From positions 62,001 to 126,000 of the forward strand of contig CAVPVK010000010.1 of NCBI GenBank assembly GCA_963709175.1: DNA of 64,000 nt. The letters are read 5' to 3'. Source of the DNA: JANXQG01 sp963709175. Its GTDB lineage: Bacteria; Planctomycetota; Planctomycetia; Pirellulales; Thermoguttaceae. A program made the position numbers and the translations under genes. Every line of letters starts with the position of its first letter. Position 1 is the stretch's first letter. The notes under the pieces are model-generated. The model saw nothing but the letters and a program-made list of their open reading frames with translations. It did not search any database and had not been told where the DNA came from. Of this stretch, positions 38,755 through 47,993 are shown piece by piece.

Positions 38755-41700
38755 TCATTTGGTCGCCGCGATGATGGCCCGCGGCGCGCGGTCGGCGTCG
38801 AGCCCCCACACTCGCAATTCTGTCAAGGCGCACCAGCCCGGCCTTTCCCACCGTAAGTCCCGAATCTCTAGATTGCGGCCTTCGACCGGTTCGAAACGGA
38901 CCGATTGTGCATCACTGGTTTTCGCCAAATTGAGGCGAGCCACGTGCCGCCCGTCGATTCTCACCTCGCCGTCCACCCAGACTTCATCATGCGGGAAGTC
39001 GGCCCGCAAGACGATATCCAGGCGATCAATGCGAACCGCGCGGCCGAAATCGACCGCCAGCCAAGGCCGATCGACGCGTTCCGGCCCCCAGGACTGGAAG
39101 GGGAAATCGCCGTGACGGGCGTTGGCTTCGTAACCGTCGATTGCCGCTCGGGCGAAGAACCGCGGCTCGCGGCGGCACTCGCTGGATGCCGTCGCGTGTG
39201 GAAATGACGTGGCTGCCTCCCCAGCCTCCGCAAAGACGTTGCATGCCAGATTGCGATAAGCACTTCGCTGCCGATCGCTCAAAGGATGAACGGTCAATTG
39301 CAGGTCTTTTTGGGTGTACACGGCTTCCGGCAGCACCCTGTCGCCGCGCGGCGGCACGGTCCAATGCCAGTCGCCACGGGGACTGTAGAGCTCCGCTTCG
39401 GGCAGCGGTCCTAGAGCCACGCGCAGCGACCGGGCCCCTCGAACCCGCAGGACGTCGTTCGCTTGGATCTCCGCCACCAGGCGGACTTCGGCGCCGCGTG
39501 CCGCCTCGGCAGGTGAAAACCGCCGCTTGAGCATCGTCTTGCCGCCCCGTTCCCACGAGACTTCGATCTCTGGCGCCTCGGCCGCAAACCAGTCGGCCGC
39601 CGCGATGCCCGCCCGATGGCGGACGAGTTCCCGGGCTTCGGCGATCTCATTGACACGCCGTTTGCCTTCGTAATAGCGATAGTAGGCCGTCTGCTCGGGC
39701 GTCCACGCGGCACCGCGGTAATAATCGCCGCCAAAGGGAACGAGCAGATCGATCCAGGCCGCCAAGATGCGGAGATCCTCGTCGGTCAACTTGGCGTCGC
39801 GGTGGCCGTTGCGCAGCAGTTTCATCAGCGGGCTGACGGCCGCCCCAGACGAATACGGGGGCAACGGCGTGACTTGGCTCATCTTATTGATCCACCGCAC
39901 CCAGGGACCATCGGGATTTCCCAGCCACATGACGTCCGGCCTCGCGGTCAATCGCGATGCCGTGAGCGACAGGTAGGCACGCGTCCACTTCCGCAAGGCC
40001 AAGGGATCGTGGTCCGCCAAGTTGCCGCGGAGATCCATCCGCCGCGGATCGCTGCCGTTGTGGCAGTTCACGCATTTGGCGTCGAGGATCGGCTGCACGT
40101 GGGCGTCGAAATCGAAACCGGTCCAGCCCGTAGCAAACGACTCGAGTCGGGCCTTGCCCTTGCGCAAGGCCATCGTCGGGCGTGCGGAGATTGGCGGCGC
40201 CGTGTTCTGGTCGTAGGAATGACAGCCCACGCACGATTTCACTTCGCCCGGCTGGACTGTGTCCCAGGAGCGCATGGTCTGGATCGCCTCGCCCTTGCGG
40301 TTGAGCACCTGGAAATAAAGCGACTTCATGGCCGGGGTCAGGAAGAAAGCCGAGCCGTCCGGCTGGATCGGCGTTTCGCCCACAATTGCCTTGACGTCCC
40401 AGGCGCCAAGGCCAGTGGATATCGGAGAACTGGTGAGCGCTCCGCCACCCGGCCCGTGATTCAGATTGCAGCCGACGGAGGCAGCCCGATAACGGAGCTC
40501 AACGACCCGCAGGCGGTCGGCTTCGCCTCGCGCGACGCCCCGCATTCCGCCGCCGGCGTAGACGTCCTCGACATAGAACGCGCCTTCGCGTGCGTCGTAA
40601 TCGACCGTGTCGGGGCGTACGTGGCCGCGGGGTCGCGGCCGCAAGGGAATCGCGCTTAAGCAACTCAGCTCGTCGTCGCCCGCAAGCCATTCTCGCGCCC
40701 CGGCGTAGTCGAACCAATACAGATCGAAATGCTCGTGGTATCCGCGGTTCTTGCCCACGCGGTCGGGACCAGCCCAACTGGCAATGAACTCCTCGTCGCC
40801 CAGCGGATATGGATAGGCGAAGACCTCGCGCTGCTGCATGGCGGCGTCGACTCGCTCGTAGGGATGTTGCCGCCGCGGCGCGACGAAGGCCATGCCCTCG
40901 CCCTCGTTGCGGCCAAGATTCGGGTCGATCTCCACCACCTTGCCCTGCTGCCAGGTATGATGCCCGGAGGCCACGGCCAAGAACCGTTGCGTTCCGGGGA
41001 CCTGCCGGGCGTGAAGCAGCGAGGTCGGGAACCAGGAGTTCGCCCCATACAAAGCGGCCTGGCCGGTGCCATCGAGATTCATCTGGAAGAGGGCCTGGGG
41101 GAAGACCTGGGCCCGGTCGTTGTAGTCCCACCGCGAGTAGACGATCCGCCCGTCGTCTGTCGGCTGCGGATGCCAGGCATGGACCTGATCGACGGCCAGC
41201 CGCCGGATGAAGCTGCCGTTGCGGTTCATCTTGTACAGGTTGCTCACTTCCGTGTACCAGCAGGGCACGCTCTGTTCCACGCGGCTGGAGGCGAAAGCGA
41301 TCGTGTCGTCGGGCAGGTAAACCCCTTCATAGTCGGCGACGCCGAGCCCGAAGGTCAGTTGGCGGACGTGCTTGCCATCCGCATCGAGCTCGTAGAGATG
41401 ATAGTCATCGTTGCGCGTTGACTTCTTCCAGGCGATCAGGAGGGCGTCGGCGTCATAGCTCACGTCCGGATCGCGGATCACGCCCCAGCGGTCGGGAAGC
41501 AATTCACGGACCTCGGCCTTCCCAGCGGAAAGATCGAGCAGGCAAAGGGCGCTGCCCGGCGTGAAATTCCGCTCCTGGCGAGCGTCGGAGAGCCCCTCGG
41601 TATAGGCGATGAACGACGGTCGAATGTCGTGCCGCTTGACGAAGACGATTTTGGGGGCCGTCTGGCGCAGCCGTTTGAGACGAAGCTCGCGACGCAGCAT

Positions 41701-42111
41701 GGCCGCCTCGACCAGGAGCCGGGCGTGGCCGGCCAGGTCGTCGGCCGAGAGTGTTCGCAGCCGTGCTCGCAACGGCGCGGTTACGCCCCCGCGTCGGCCA
41801 ATCTCGGCAATCGCATTTTCCGTCTCACGATAAAGCAGAGTGCCCAGGTCCGGCATCGCGATCGCATTTTCGGGCCGATCGGGGAGCAAGTCTTCGAACC
41901 AGCAAAACGCCAAGGGCGAAGCCTGTTTGAGAGCAGCGAGAAAGGCGCCGCTGCCCGATGCGGCGGATGTCGATGAGGCAAATGCCGTACGAGCGAGAAT
42001 CTCCGGCACGCTTTCCGCCGCTTGGGCCAGATGCCCATAAGGATACACCAGCGCCGCGACGGCAAAGGCGATCAACACCAACCCAAAGCGCAAGCGTTCG
42101 CGCTCAGGCAT
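38755..42111 (-). CDS. Exported HzsA-like dihaem c-type protein with beta-propeller
   Basis: 1,118 residues from the ATG at 42111, chosen because it places the membrane/signal segment RFGLVLIAFAVAALVYPYGH at the N-terminus. Residues about 145-500 read as PD40-type propeller repeats (DVSYDADALLIAWKKS, YEGVYLPDDTIAFASSR, DDGRIVYSRWDYNDR). Then SVGCNLNHGPGGG and IVGETPIQPDGSAFF precede a haem motif CVGCH (residue about 627) and a second motif CVNCH (about 680) in a VQPILDAKC context typical of planctomycete cytochromes. The order propeller, haem, haem resembles hydrazine synthase alpha subunit (HzsA-related family). The C-terminal 300 residues have a discoidin-like domain (GYEANARHGDFPFQSWGPER, LDIVLRADFPHDEVWV). 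No HzsB or HzsC is nearby, so hydrazine synthesis is not implied. The frame is intact over 3.3 kb. Confidence 0.75.
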   Translation of the reverse strand: MPERERLRFGLVLIAFAVAALVYPYGHLAQAAESVPEILARTAFASSTSAASGSGAFLAALKQASPLAFCWFEDLLPDRPENAIAMPDLGTLLYRETENAIAEIGRRGGVTAPLRARLRTLSADDLAGHARLLVEAAMLRRELRLKRLRQTAPKIVFVKRHDIRPSFIAYTEGLSDARQERNFTPGSALCLLDLSAGKAEVRELLPDRWGVIRDPDVSYDADALLIAWKKSTRNDDYHLYELDADGKHVRQLTFGLGVADYEGVYLPDDTIAFASSRVEQSVPCWYTEVSNLYKMNRNGSFIRRLAVDQVHAWHPQPTDDGRIVYSRWDYNDRAQVFPQALFQMNLDGTGQAALYGANSWFPTSLLHARQVPGTQRFLAVASGHHTWQQGKVVEIDPNLGRNEGEGMAFVAPRRQHPYERVDAAMQQREVFAYPYPLGDEEFIASWAGPDRVGKNRGYHEHFDLYWFDYAGAREWLAGDDELSCLSAIPLRPRPRGHVRPDTVDYDAREGAFYVEDVYAGGGMRGVARGEADRLRVVELRYRAASVGCNLNHGPGGGALTSSPISTGLGAWDVKAIVGETPIQPDGSAFFLTPAMKSLYFQVLNRKGEAIQTMRSWDTVQPGEVKSCVGCHSYDQNTAPPISARPTMALRKGKARLESFATGWTGFDFDAHVQPILDAKCVNCHNGSDPRRMDLRGNLADHDPLALRKWTRAYLSLTASRLTARPDVMWLGNPDGPWVRWINKMSQVTPLPPYSSGAAVSPLMKLLRNGHRDAKLTDEDLRILAAWIDLLVPFGGDYYRGAAWTPEQTAYYRYYEGKRRVNEIAEARELVRHRAGIAAADWFAAEAPEIEVSWERGGKTMLKRRFSPAEAARGAEVRLVAEIQANDVLRVRGARSLRVALGPLPEAELYSPRGDWHWTVPPRGDRVLPEAVYTQKDLQLTVHPLSDRQRSAYRNLACNVFAEAGEAATSFPHATASSECRREPRFFARAAIDGYEANARHGDFPFQSWGPERVDRPWLAVDFGRAVRIDRLDIVLRADFPHDEVWVDGEVRIDGRHVARLNLAKTSDAQSVRFEPVEGRNLEIRDLRWERPGWCALTELRVWGLDADRAPRAIIAATK

Positions 42112-42482
42112 CTTCGCCTGTGCCGCGGGCTGGCTGGGTCGGCGGCGGCGGCACAGAACCGCCACTCGCGCCAAAACCAGAATTGGAATCACCATGGTTC
42201 TACGGCAACCAGGGCCGTGCTCTGGATACGGGATCCTTGCGACGTGCCATTCTAACATCCAGCCGCAGCGTGAAGTAGGTTCCACTTGCCGAGAGGAACT
42301 AATGCGTCCTCGGCGGCTTGAGAACCGTTAACTCTTTTCGGAATCGTCGTACATTCGACCGTTCCAGCAGAAAGGACCTACGAGCCGCGAAGCAGGAGTG
42401 CTCGGCAACTATGCCATCAATTGGAATCTCCGCATTCCATCCGTTAGCATAGGAGAAAAGTCCAGAACCCCCGGAGATTGCC
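42112..42482. other. Divergent intergenic region, HzsA-like / GH42-like
   Basis: 371 bases between two divergent starts; no gene seen. On the plus side TTGGAA (42421-42426) and TAGCAT (42445-42450), spaced 18 bases, are a weak candidate promoter for the glycosidase, about 33 bases before its ATG. Confidence 0.4.
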
Positions 42483-45102
42483 ATGCCTTCCCGATCCCTT
42501 GCCGTTGCTCTCTCCTTGATCGGCGCGTGCCTTTCCGTCCGTGCCGCGGAAACGGTCCGCGTTGACTCCCGCGACGGCGCACCGTGCTTGACGATCGATG
42601 GCAAGCCGGTGCGGGCCCGCTGCTTCTGGGGCGCTCCGGGCACGCAGCCGCTGCCGTTAACCAAGGCCGGGCAAGGAATCGAGTTTGAGTTTTCTTGCCG
42701 CGACGACGAGCCGGCCCGCAGCACCATGCATTTCCGCTTTGGCAATGCGCCTGGCGACGTTTGGCTGACGGATATTCGCGTCCGTGACCTCGACGCCCGC
42801 CAGGATATCCTGCCGACCGAGGCATTTGCCTCCGGCATGGACGGCTTCCACCGCTGCTGGAACATCTGGCCGCCCGACAGGCGAAACACGGTCGGCTCGG
42901 TAGCCGTCGCGCCGGGCAACGGGCCCGCCGGCTCGGCCACCTTGCACGTTGCCATCCGCGCCCGGCTGACGGCAACTGGCCCGACTTCCATATCTACCAC
43001 CAGGCGAATCTTTGCCTGCGGAAGGGCCATCGCTACCGCGTGACCCTGTGGGGCCGCGCCGATCCGCCCCGCGGCCTGACCGTCGCCTTCTACAGGCCAG
43101 GCGATCCCTATGTCTTCCTCGGCGGGCCCCCCGGGGCATTCGAGAGCCAGATCCGCCTGGCAGCCACGTCGGGCGTTGATCTGGTCAGCTTTCCCCTTGA
43201 CCTGCCTTGGCCGAAGCCTGGCGAGGAGCCCCGCTGGTCCACCGTTGATGCCCAGTGCCAGACCGTGCTCGACGCCAATCCCCGCGCGATGCTTCTGCCT
43301 CGGATCGGCGCCGACGCCCCCGCCTGGTGGCTGGTATCCCATGCAGACGATGCAATGGTCTGGGACCTGCCCGGCGCCGATCAGATGCGGGCGGTCGTCA
43401 CTTCGCCGGAGTATCTCCGCGACGCCACTCGCCGGCTGGCCGACCTCGTCGCGCACGTGGAGTCGAAGTTCGGGCCGCACGTTGCCGGTTATCATCCTTG
43501 TGGGCAGAACACTGGGGAGTGGTTCTATCAGAACACCTGGGACCTGCCCTTGAACGGCTACTCCCAGGGCGACCGGCGGGCGTGGCGGGCTTGGCTCGCC
43601 GACCGCTACGCCAGCGACGCCGCTTTGCAGGCGGCCTGGAACGACCCGCGGGCTGCGCGGCGACTGCGGCGGTTCCTTCGCCGGCCGCGCGGCGGGCCGC
43701 GCCGGCGGGCGTCTTCCGCGACCCACGGGCCGAGCGGCCGCTCATCGATTTCGCCCAGTTCCAACAGGAGGCGATGGCCCAATGTGTCTGCCGCATGGCG
43801 CACGCCGTCCGCGAGGCCACGCACGGCCGCAAGCTGGTGGTTTTCTTTTACGGCTACCTCTTTGAGTTCGGGCCGGTCCGCAACGGCCCCGCCACCTCCG
43901 GCCATTACGCCCTTCGCCGCGTGCTGGACTGCCCGGACATCGACGTCCTCTGCTCGCCGATCTCCTATACGGACCGCGGACTGGGGCAAAGCGGGCCGGC
44001 CATGACCGCCGCGGAGAGCGTGGCACTGGCGGGAAAGATGTGGCTCTACGAAGATGATACGTCAACGTTCCTTAGCGACGGAATGCCGCCTGGCTCGGCC
44101 GACCGCGTCCGTACGATCGACGAGACCAACAACCTCTTGCTGCGGAACACGTCGCAATGCGCCCTGCGTAACTTCGGCACGTGGTGGATGGACCTGGGGG
44201 CAAGCGGCTGGTTCAACGATCCGCGGATGTGGGCGCAGATGAAGCGGCTGGGTGCGCTCGACGATGCGATGCTCGCCACTCCGCGGCCCTATCGTCCCGA
44301 GGTGGCGGCGGTCATCGACGAGGCCAATATGCTTCGCGTGGCGGCTGGAGGCCAGGTCGTGACGGACCGCGGCGTTTCGGCCGCGCGCATCCCGCTCGGC
44401 CGCATGGGCGCGCCTTACGGCCAATACTTGCTCGACGACGTGGCCGCCGACCGGGTGCGCACCCGAATGTATGTCTTCTTGAACGCGTGGTCGCTCCCGC
44501 CGCAGCAGCTTCAGCGGTTGCTGGCTGCCATCCGCAGCCGCTTGCGGGTCTGGTGCTATGCCCGGGCTGGTGCGACGGCCAGCAGAACTCGCTTGATGCG
44601 ATGCGGACGTTGACCGGCTTTCATATCCGACAACTCCACGGCGTTCGCGCCCTGGCGCAGCCGACGCCCGCGGGCCGCAAACTGGGCCTGCGGCAGTCGT
44701 ATGGCGTGGCGATGCCGATCGAGCCGCTCTTCGCCGCCGCGGACGCGACTGCTGAGGAGACGTTGGCGACCTACACGGACGGCTCCGCCGCGGTCGCGCT
44801 GCGGAACACGGCGGACGGGCCGTCTTTATTTGTCGGGCCGCCCGGCCTGACGTCCGAGCTCTTGCGGGTTGCCGCGCGGCGAGCCGGGGTGCATCTCTTT
44901 ACACAGGACGATTGCAACGTCTATGCCAACGGGCCCTACCTGGTTTTGCACGCGGCGCAGAAGCGGTCCGATCGAGATCGACACCGGCCATCGCAGCCCC
45001 TTGCGCGACCTCTTCAGCGGCCAGCGCATCGCCGACGGGCCGAAGAGCACTTTGCGGCTGGAACAGGGCGAAACTCGGCTCTTGATTATTGTTATTGATT
45101 GA
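42483..45102 (+). CDS. Secreted GH42-like beta-galactosidase-type glycoside hydrolase with N-terminal CBM-like domain (frame-broken)
   Basis: About 870 residues after patching. Signal peptide MPSRSLAVALSLIGACLSVRAA. A jelly-roll-like domain (about 25-195) holds FRFGNAPGDVWLTDIRVRDL, ATLHVAIRA, NWPDFHIYHQANLCLRKGHR and reads like CBM4/9. The catalytic barrel follows: LDLPWPKPGEEPRWSTVDAQ, MLLPRIGADAPAWWL, YHPCGQNTGEWFYQNTW (candidate acid/base Glu), FFYGYLFEFGP, CSPISYTDRG and MWLYEDDTSTFL (candidate nucleophile Glu). Then a trimerisation-like domain (VAAVIDEANMLRV, RMYVFLNAWSLP). The order suits GH42. Indels near 42,970, 43,670-43,700, 44,560 and 44,960 break it. The product is probably a galactoside-cleaving exoenzyme. 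Confidence 0.72.
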
Positions 45103-45357
45103 TCGCGAATCCGCGGCTTGGGTGCCGTCCTGCGTTGTGCCCGATTTGCCTCATCCAATACTGGCCCCGACCCACTGGCGGCCGCGCCGCAAAATAACTA
45201 TAATCGCATAGGCTCGCCAAACCCGAAGAACGGGCGCTGACAAAGCGTGTTTTGAGCGATGGACCTGGCGATCGAGGTCGAACGAGAGGACGACGGACGC
45301 TAGCTAGCCGAGGGGCCGGAACTGCCACCCGAGACATCCGCGGGGGGAGGAATTGAC
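45103..45357. other. Gap before deoC
   Basis: 255 bases after the glycosidase stop. It has a perfect TATAAT at 45199-45204 and a strong purine ribosome site near 45,342-45,350; no gene is seen. Confidence 0.45.
45176..45204 (+). promoter_or_regulatory. Possible deoC promoter
   Basis: A perfect TATAAT hexamer at 45199-45204 has TGGCGG 17 bases upstream (45176-45181), a poor -35. It lies about 160 bases before deoC, leaving a leader of roughly 150 bases. Confidence 0.3.
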
Positions 45358-45369
45358 ATGCTACCATGA
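45358..45369 (+). other. Three-codon leader ORF overlapping the deoC start
   Basis: GGGGGGAGG ends at 45350, seven bases before an ATG at 45358. That ATG reads M-L-P then TGA (45367-45369), overlapping deoC's ATG in an ATGA. The ribosome site is well spaced for this mini-ORF and too far (15 bases) for deoC itself. It may couple translation, or a one-base indel may have split a longer deoC N-terminus. Confidence 0.4.
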
Positions 45370-46148
45370 GCAACCTGACCCCGAACCAGTTGACCGAAGC
45401 GGCCCTCCGCGCACTGCATTTGATGGATTTGACGTCGCTCAATGACGGCGACACCGATGACAAGATCCGCAGTCTGGCGGCGTCTGCTGTCACTCCCGTC
45501 GGCACACCGGCGGCGCTCTGCGTGTATCCGCGCTTTCTGGCCGCGGCCAAAGCCGCCTTGGCGATGCGTGGCTTGTGCCTGCCTGTGGCGGTGGTGGTCA
45601 ACTTCCCGGCGGGCGCGCCCGAGCCGGATCTGGCCGCCGCCGAAACAGCGGCCGCGATTGCCGCTGGCGCCGACGAAATCGACGTCGTCTTCCCCTATCG
45701 GGCCTTGAAGGCCGGCGACTCCGACGTTGGGCGACGACTGGTGACACAATGCCGAGCGACGACGGGCGACAAGGTCTTGAAGGTGATCATCGAAAGCGGT
45801 GAGTTGCAGGAACCGGGATTGATCCGCGAGGCCAGCGAAATCGCCGTCGAAGCTGGTGCGGATTTCATCAAGACATCCACGGGCAAAGTGCCGGTTAACG
45901 CCACGCCGCAAGCCGCCGAGATCATGTTGCAAACCATCCGCGGCAGTGGCAGGCCGGTCGGTTTCAAAGCCGCCGGGGGCGTACGCAATGCCGCCGATGC
46001 GGCCACTTATCTCGCGCTGGCCGATCGCATCATGGGCCTCGGTTGGGTCACCCCGCAGACCTTCCGCTTCGGCGCATCAAGCCTGCTGGGCAGTTTGCTC
46101 GGCACCCTGGGCCACCAGCCTGCCGGCGTGAAAACCAGCGGATACTGA
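45366..46148 (+). CDS. deoC: Deoxyribose-phosphate aldolase
   Basis: 260 residues. It cleaves 2-deoxyribose-5-phosphate to acetaldehyde and glyceraldehyde-3-phosphate. Seen: LDLT-like MDLTSLNDGDTDDKI, ALCVYPRFL, AVVVNFPAGAPEPDLAAAE, DEIDVVFPYRAL, KVIIESGEL (first lysine region) and DFIKTSTGKVPVNATPQAAEIM with the Schiff-base lysine, then GFKAAGGVRNAADA and FGASSLLGSLL. Length and order match the E. coli-like DeoC group. It follows the glycosidase with a 263-base gap and ends in a convergent gene pair. The start is discussed with the three-codon ORF. Confidence 0.95.
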   Translation: MSNLTPNQLTEAALRALHLMDLTSLNDGDTDDKIRSLAASAVTPVGTPAALCVYPRFLAAAKAALAMRGLCLPVAVVVNFPAGAPEPDLAAAETAAAIAAGADEIDVVFPYRALKAGDSDVGRRLVTQCRATTGDKVLKVIIESGELQEPGLIREASEIAVEAGADFIKTSTGKVPVNATPQAAEIMLQTIRGSGRPVGFKAAGGVRNAADAATYLALADRIMGLGWVTPQTFRFGASSLLGSLLGTLGHQPAGVKTSGY

Positions 46149-46150
46149 CA

Positions 46151-46194
46151 AATCTCCCCTCTCTCGTCCTGCTGAATACGGCAGTCGGGAGATT
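46151..46194. terminator. Hairpin between convergent deoC and aldo/keto reductase genes
   Basis: AATCTCCC (46151-46158) pairs with GGGAGATT (46187-46194), and an inner CTGC / GCAG pair extends the structure. It starts three bases after the deoC stop, so it may end transcription from both sides. Confidence 0.45.
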
Positions 46195-46261
46195 AATCCA
46201 GCCGCACTTCCCCTGGCAATCGAACCACGTTGGACCGAGGACCCAGGCCTTCTCCGTCTCC

Positions 46262-47188
46262 TTATTTGCGTGCAACCGCGTGCTCTGCCACGAATCGCCG
46301 CGTGAGCGCGGCGTTTTCGCTCGGCTGATCGGCATACCGATCGTAAATACCAACGATCACGCCGTCACCAGGCTTGATCGATTGAAAGGCCTGCTGGAAC
46401 GCCGCTTCGACCCATTCGCGGTGGTCCGAGAGACGCCCGGCGGCCAAGATCTTGAACGCCAGGCAGGGCCGATTGGCGTGCTGGACCGCCTTGTACATCC
46501 GCGGTGGATCCTCCTCGAGATACACTTCACCGACCGGAAGCGGGGTCTGGCCCAACAGCTTTTGCAGCTCCTGCCTGGTGCGATGCCGTTGATAGACGCA
46601 GGTCATGTAATAATCGGGGTCCCAGCCCTTCGACTCGATGGTGTCTACCACGGCGGGCATGTGCGTCGAGACGCCTGCCATCAGCCCGGCATCCTTGACC
46701 CGCTTGAGGAAATCGGCAACCTTGTCGATCTGGCCGCTCTTGAAGAGCTGATCGGTCGTTTCGCCGTGATGGGCGATGCCGATGGTCCCGGCCCGGGCAA
46801 GGGCGGTAATGTGTTTGGGATTGGACTCGATGGCTATGAAATGCATCGTGCCGCCCTCGGCGACGTAGCGGCGGTACAGCTCATGGTTGCCCATTCCCGA
46901 TTGCCAGCAGGTAATTCCCACCTCCTCACAGCGGCGGAGCGTCTTGAGGATTTGCTCCGGGGTGTAGTAACTTCGCATCTCGCGATTAACGAAGTCCGAA
47001 AGATGCGACCCGCCGTTGAACGGATTGGCGCCGCAAACGAGGCGGGAGATGCGGTGCTTGCCGAAGGCGATTTGGGGAAGCTTGCCGCCCTCCGCGGCAG
47101 CGGCCATGCCTTCGCGGCTGCACTGGGCCGCCAACAATAAGGCCGGGGCCACACCCGCAGCCTTCAGAAACTCACGGCGAGAGGTCAT
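46262..47188 (-). CDS. Tat-exported aldo/keto-reductase-like protein
   Basis: 308 residues. The N-terminus MTSRREFLKAAGVAPALLLAAQC has a twin-arginine motif and a possible lipobox (LAAQC). The body has a TIM-barrel order: RISRLVCGANPFNGGSH, EVGITCWQSGMGNHELY, MHFIAIESNPKHITALARAG, IGIAHHGETTDQLF, DAGLMAGVSTHMPAVVD and YYMTCVYQRHRTRQELQ, ending CLAFKILAAGRL and DGVIVGIYDRYAD. This fits a planctomycete family related to aldo/keto reductases; the usual catalytic tetrad D-Y-K-H is not clear, so enzyme activity is unproven. It is divergent from the dehydrogenase pair and shares its 99-base promoter region. Confidence 0.75.
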   Translation of the reverse strand: MTSRREFLKAAGVAPALLLAAQCSREGMAAAAEGGKLPQIAFGKHRISRLVCGANPFNGGSHLSDFVNREMRSYYTPEQILKTLRRCEEVGITCWQSGMGNHELYRRYVAEGGTMHFIAIESNPKHITALARAGTIGIAHHGETTDQLFKSGQIDKVADFLKRVKDAGLMAGVSTHMPAVVDTIESKGWDPDYYMTCVYQRHRTRQELQKLLGQTPLPVGEVYLEEDPPRMYKAVQHANRPCLAFKILAAGRLSDHREWVEAAFQQAFQSIKPGDGVIVGIYDRYADQPSENAALTRRFVAEHAVARK

Positions 47189-47287
47189 CGTTGGATCTCC
47201 TGCTGAAAATCGGGGTAGACGCTGCGGCTATTGTAATCGACTCCGCCGTACGACACAATATTGTTGAGATCGTGAAAGGGACCATTC

Positions 47288-47906
47288 ATGCAGACTTCAC
47301 CTGTTGGCGAGAATTCCGCCTCCAACCCCCTGCCGACACGCCGCGATGCGATCAAGGTCGTTTCCGTGGTTGTCGGCGGCGCGCTGGCCGGCGTCAACCG
47401 AGGCGCACTGGCAGCGCGGATCGATGACCTGCAGACGGGCAAGTGGCGTTTCTTTACGCCCGCTGAGGCGAGGCTGGTCGAAGCGGTTTCCGAGCAGATC
47501 ATTCCTGCCGACAAGGACCCGGGGGCCAAGGATGCCGGCGTCGTAGTTTTCATCGACCGGCAGTTGGCCGGCCCCTATGCGCATTATCAAACGATCTACC
47601 GCGACGGCCTCCGCAGCCTTGCAAGCGACCTGCCGACAACAATTCGCCAAGTCCTTCGAAGCCCTCGCCTGGGACGAGCAGACCAAGGTCCTGCTCTCGC
47701 TCGAATCGGGGCGGGCGGCGAAGGAGTTCTGGAAGTCGCCCGCCAGCGGAGAGTTCTTCAATCTCATGCTGGAACACACCATGCAGGGTTTCTACGGCCC
47801 GCCGTGGCATGGCGGCAATCACAACAACGTCAGCTTCAAGATGCTGGGACTGGATTTTCCCCACCCGCCGAGTCGGAATCGAGCCCCAAATGGCGGCAAG
47901 CCCTAG
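47288..47906 (+). CDS. Gluconate 2-dehydrogenase subunit 3-like protein (one frameshift)
   Basis: About 205 residues after patching near 47,620. It has a Tat signal (PTRRDAIKVVSVVVGGALAG), then WRFFTPAEARLVEAVSEQIIPADKDPGAKDAGVVVFIDRQLAGP, and past the break FEALAWDEQTKVLLSLESG and FFNLMLEHTMQGFYGPPWHGGN. This is the subunit 3 family, a small exported partner of GMC-type flavoprotein dehydrogenases. AAAGGGA lies ten bases before the ATG. The flavoprotein gene follows after 87 bases. Confidence 0.88.
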
Positions 47907-47993
47907 GATGTGATGTACCAGGCACATTCCGTGTGCTGCTTTCGACCGGCATACGGACTGTGTCGGAAACATAACCCGCAAAGGACCATCGGG

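Noticed and set aside
38624..38755. Transposon-like terminal inverted repeats (GAAAACGGCTGCT and AGCAGCCGTTTTT)
   Set aside because: Only 12 of 13 bases match, the 106-base interior has no gene, and no target duplication was found.
38755..42111. Hydrazine synthase of an anammox bacterium
   Set aside because: Only the alpha-type architecture is present; no beta/gamma subunit or other anammox gene is in the window.
42299..43726. 475-residue minus-strand ORF
   Set aside because: Antisense of the GH42-like gene and its leader; codon pattern and motifs support the plus strand.
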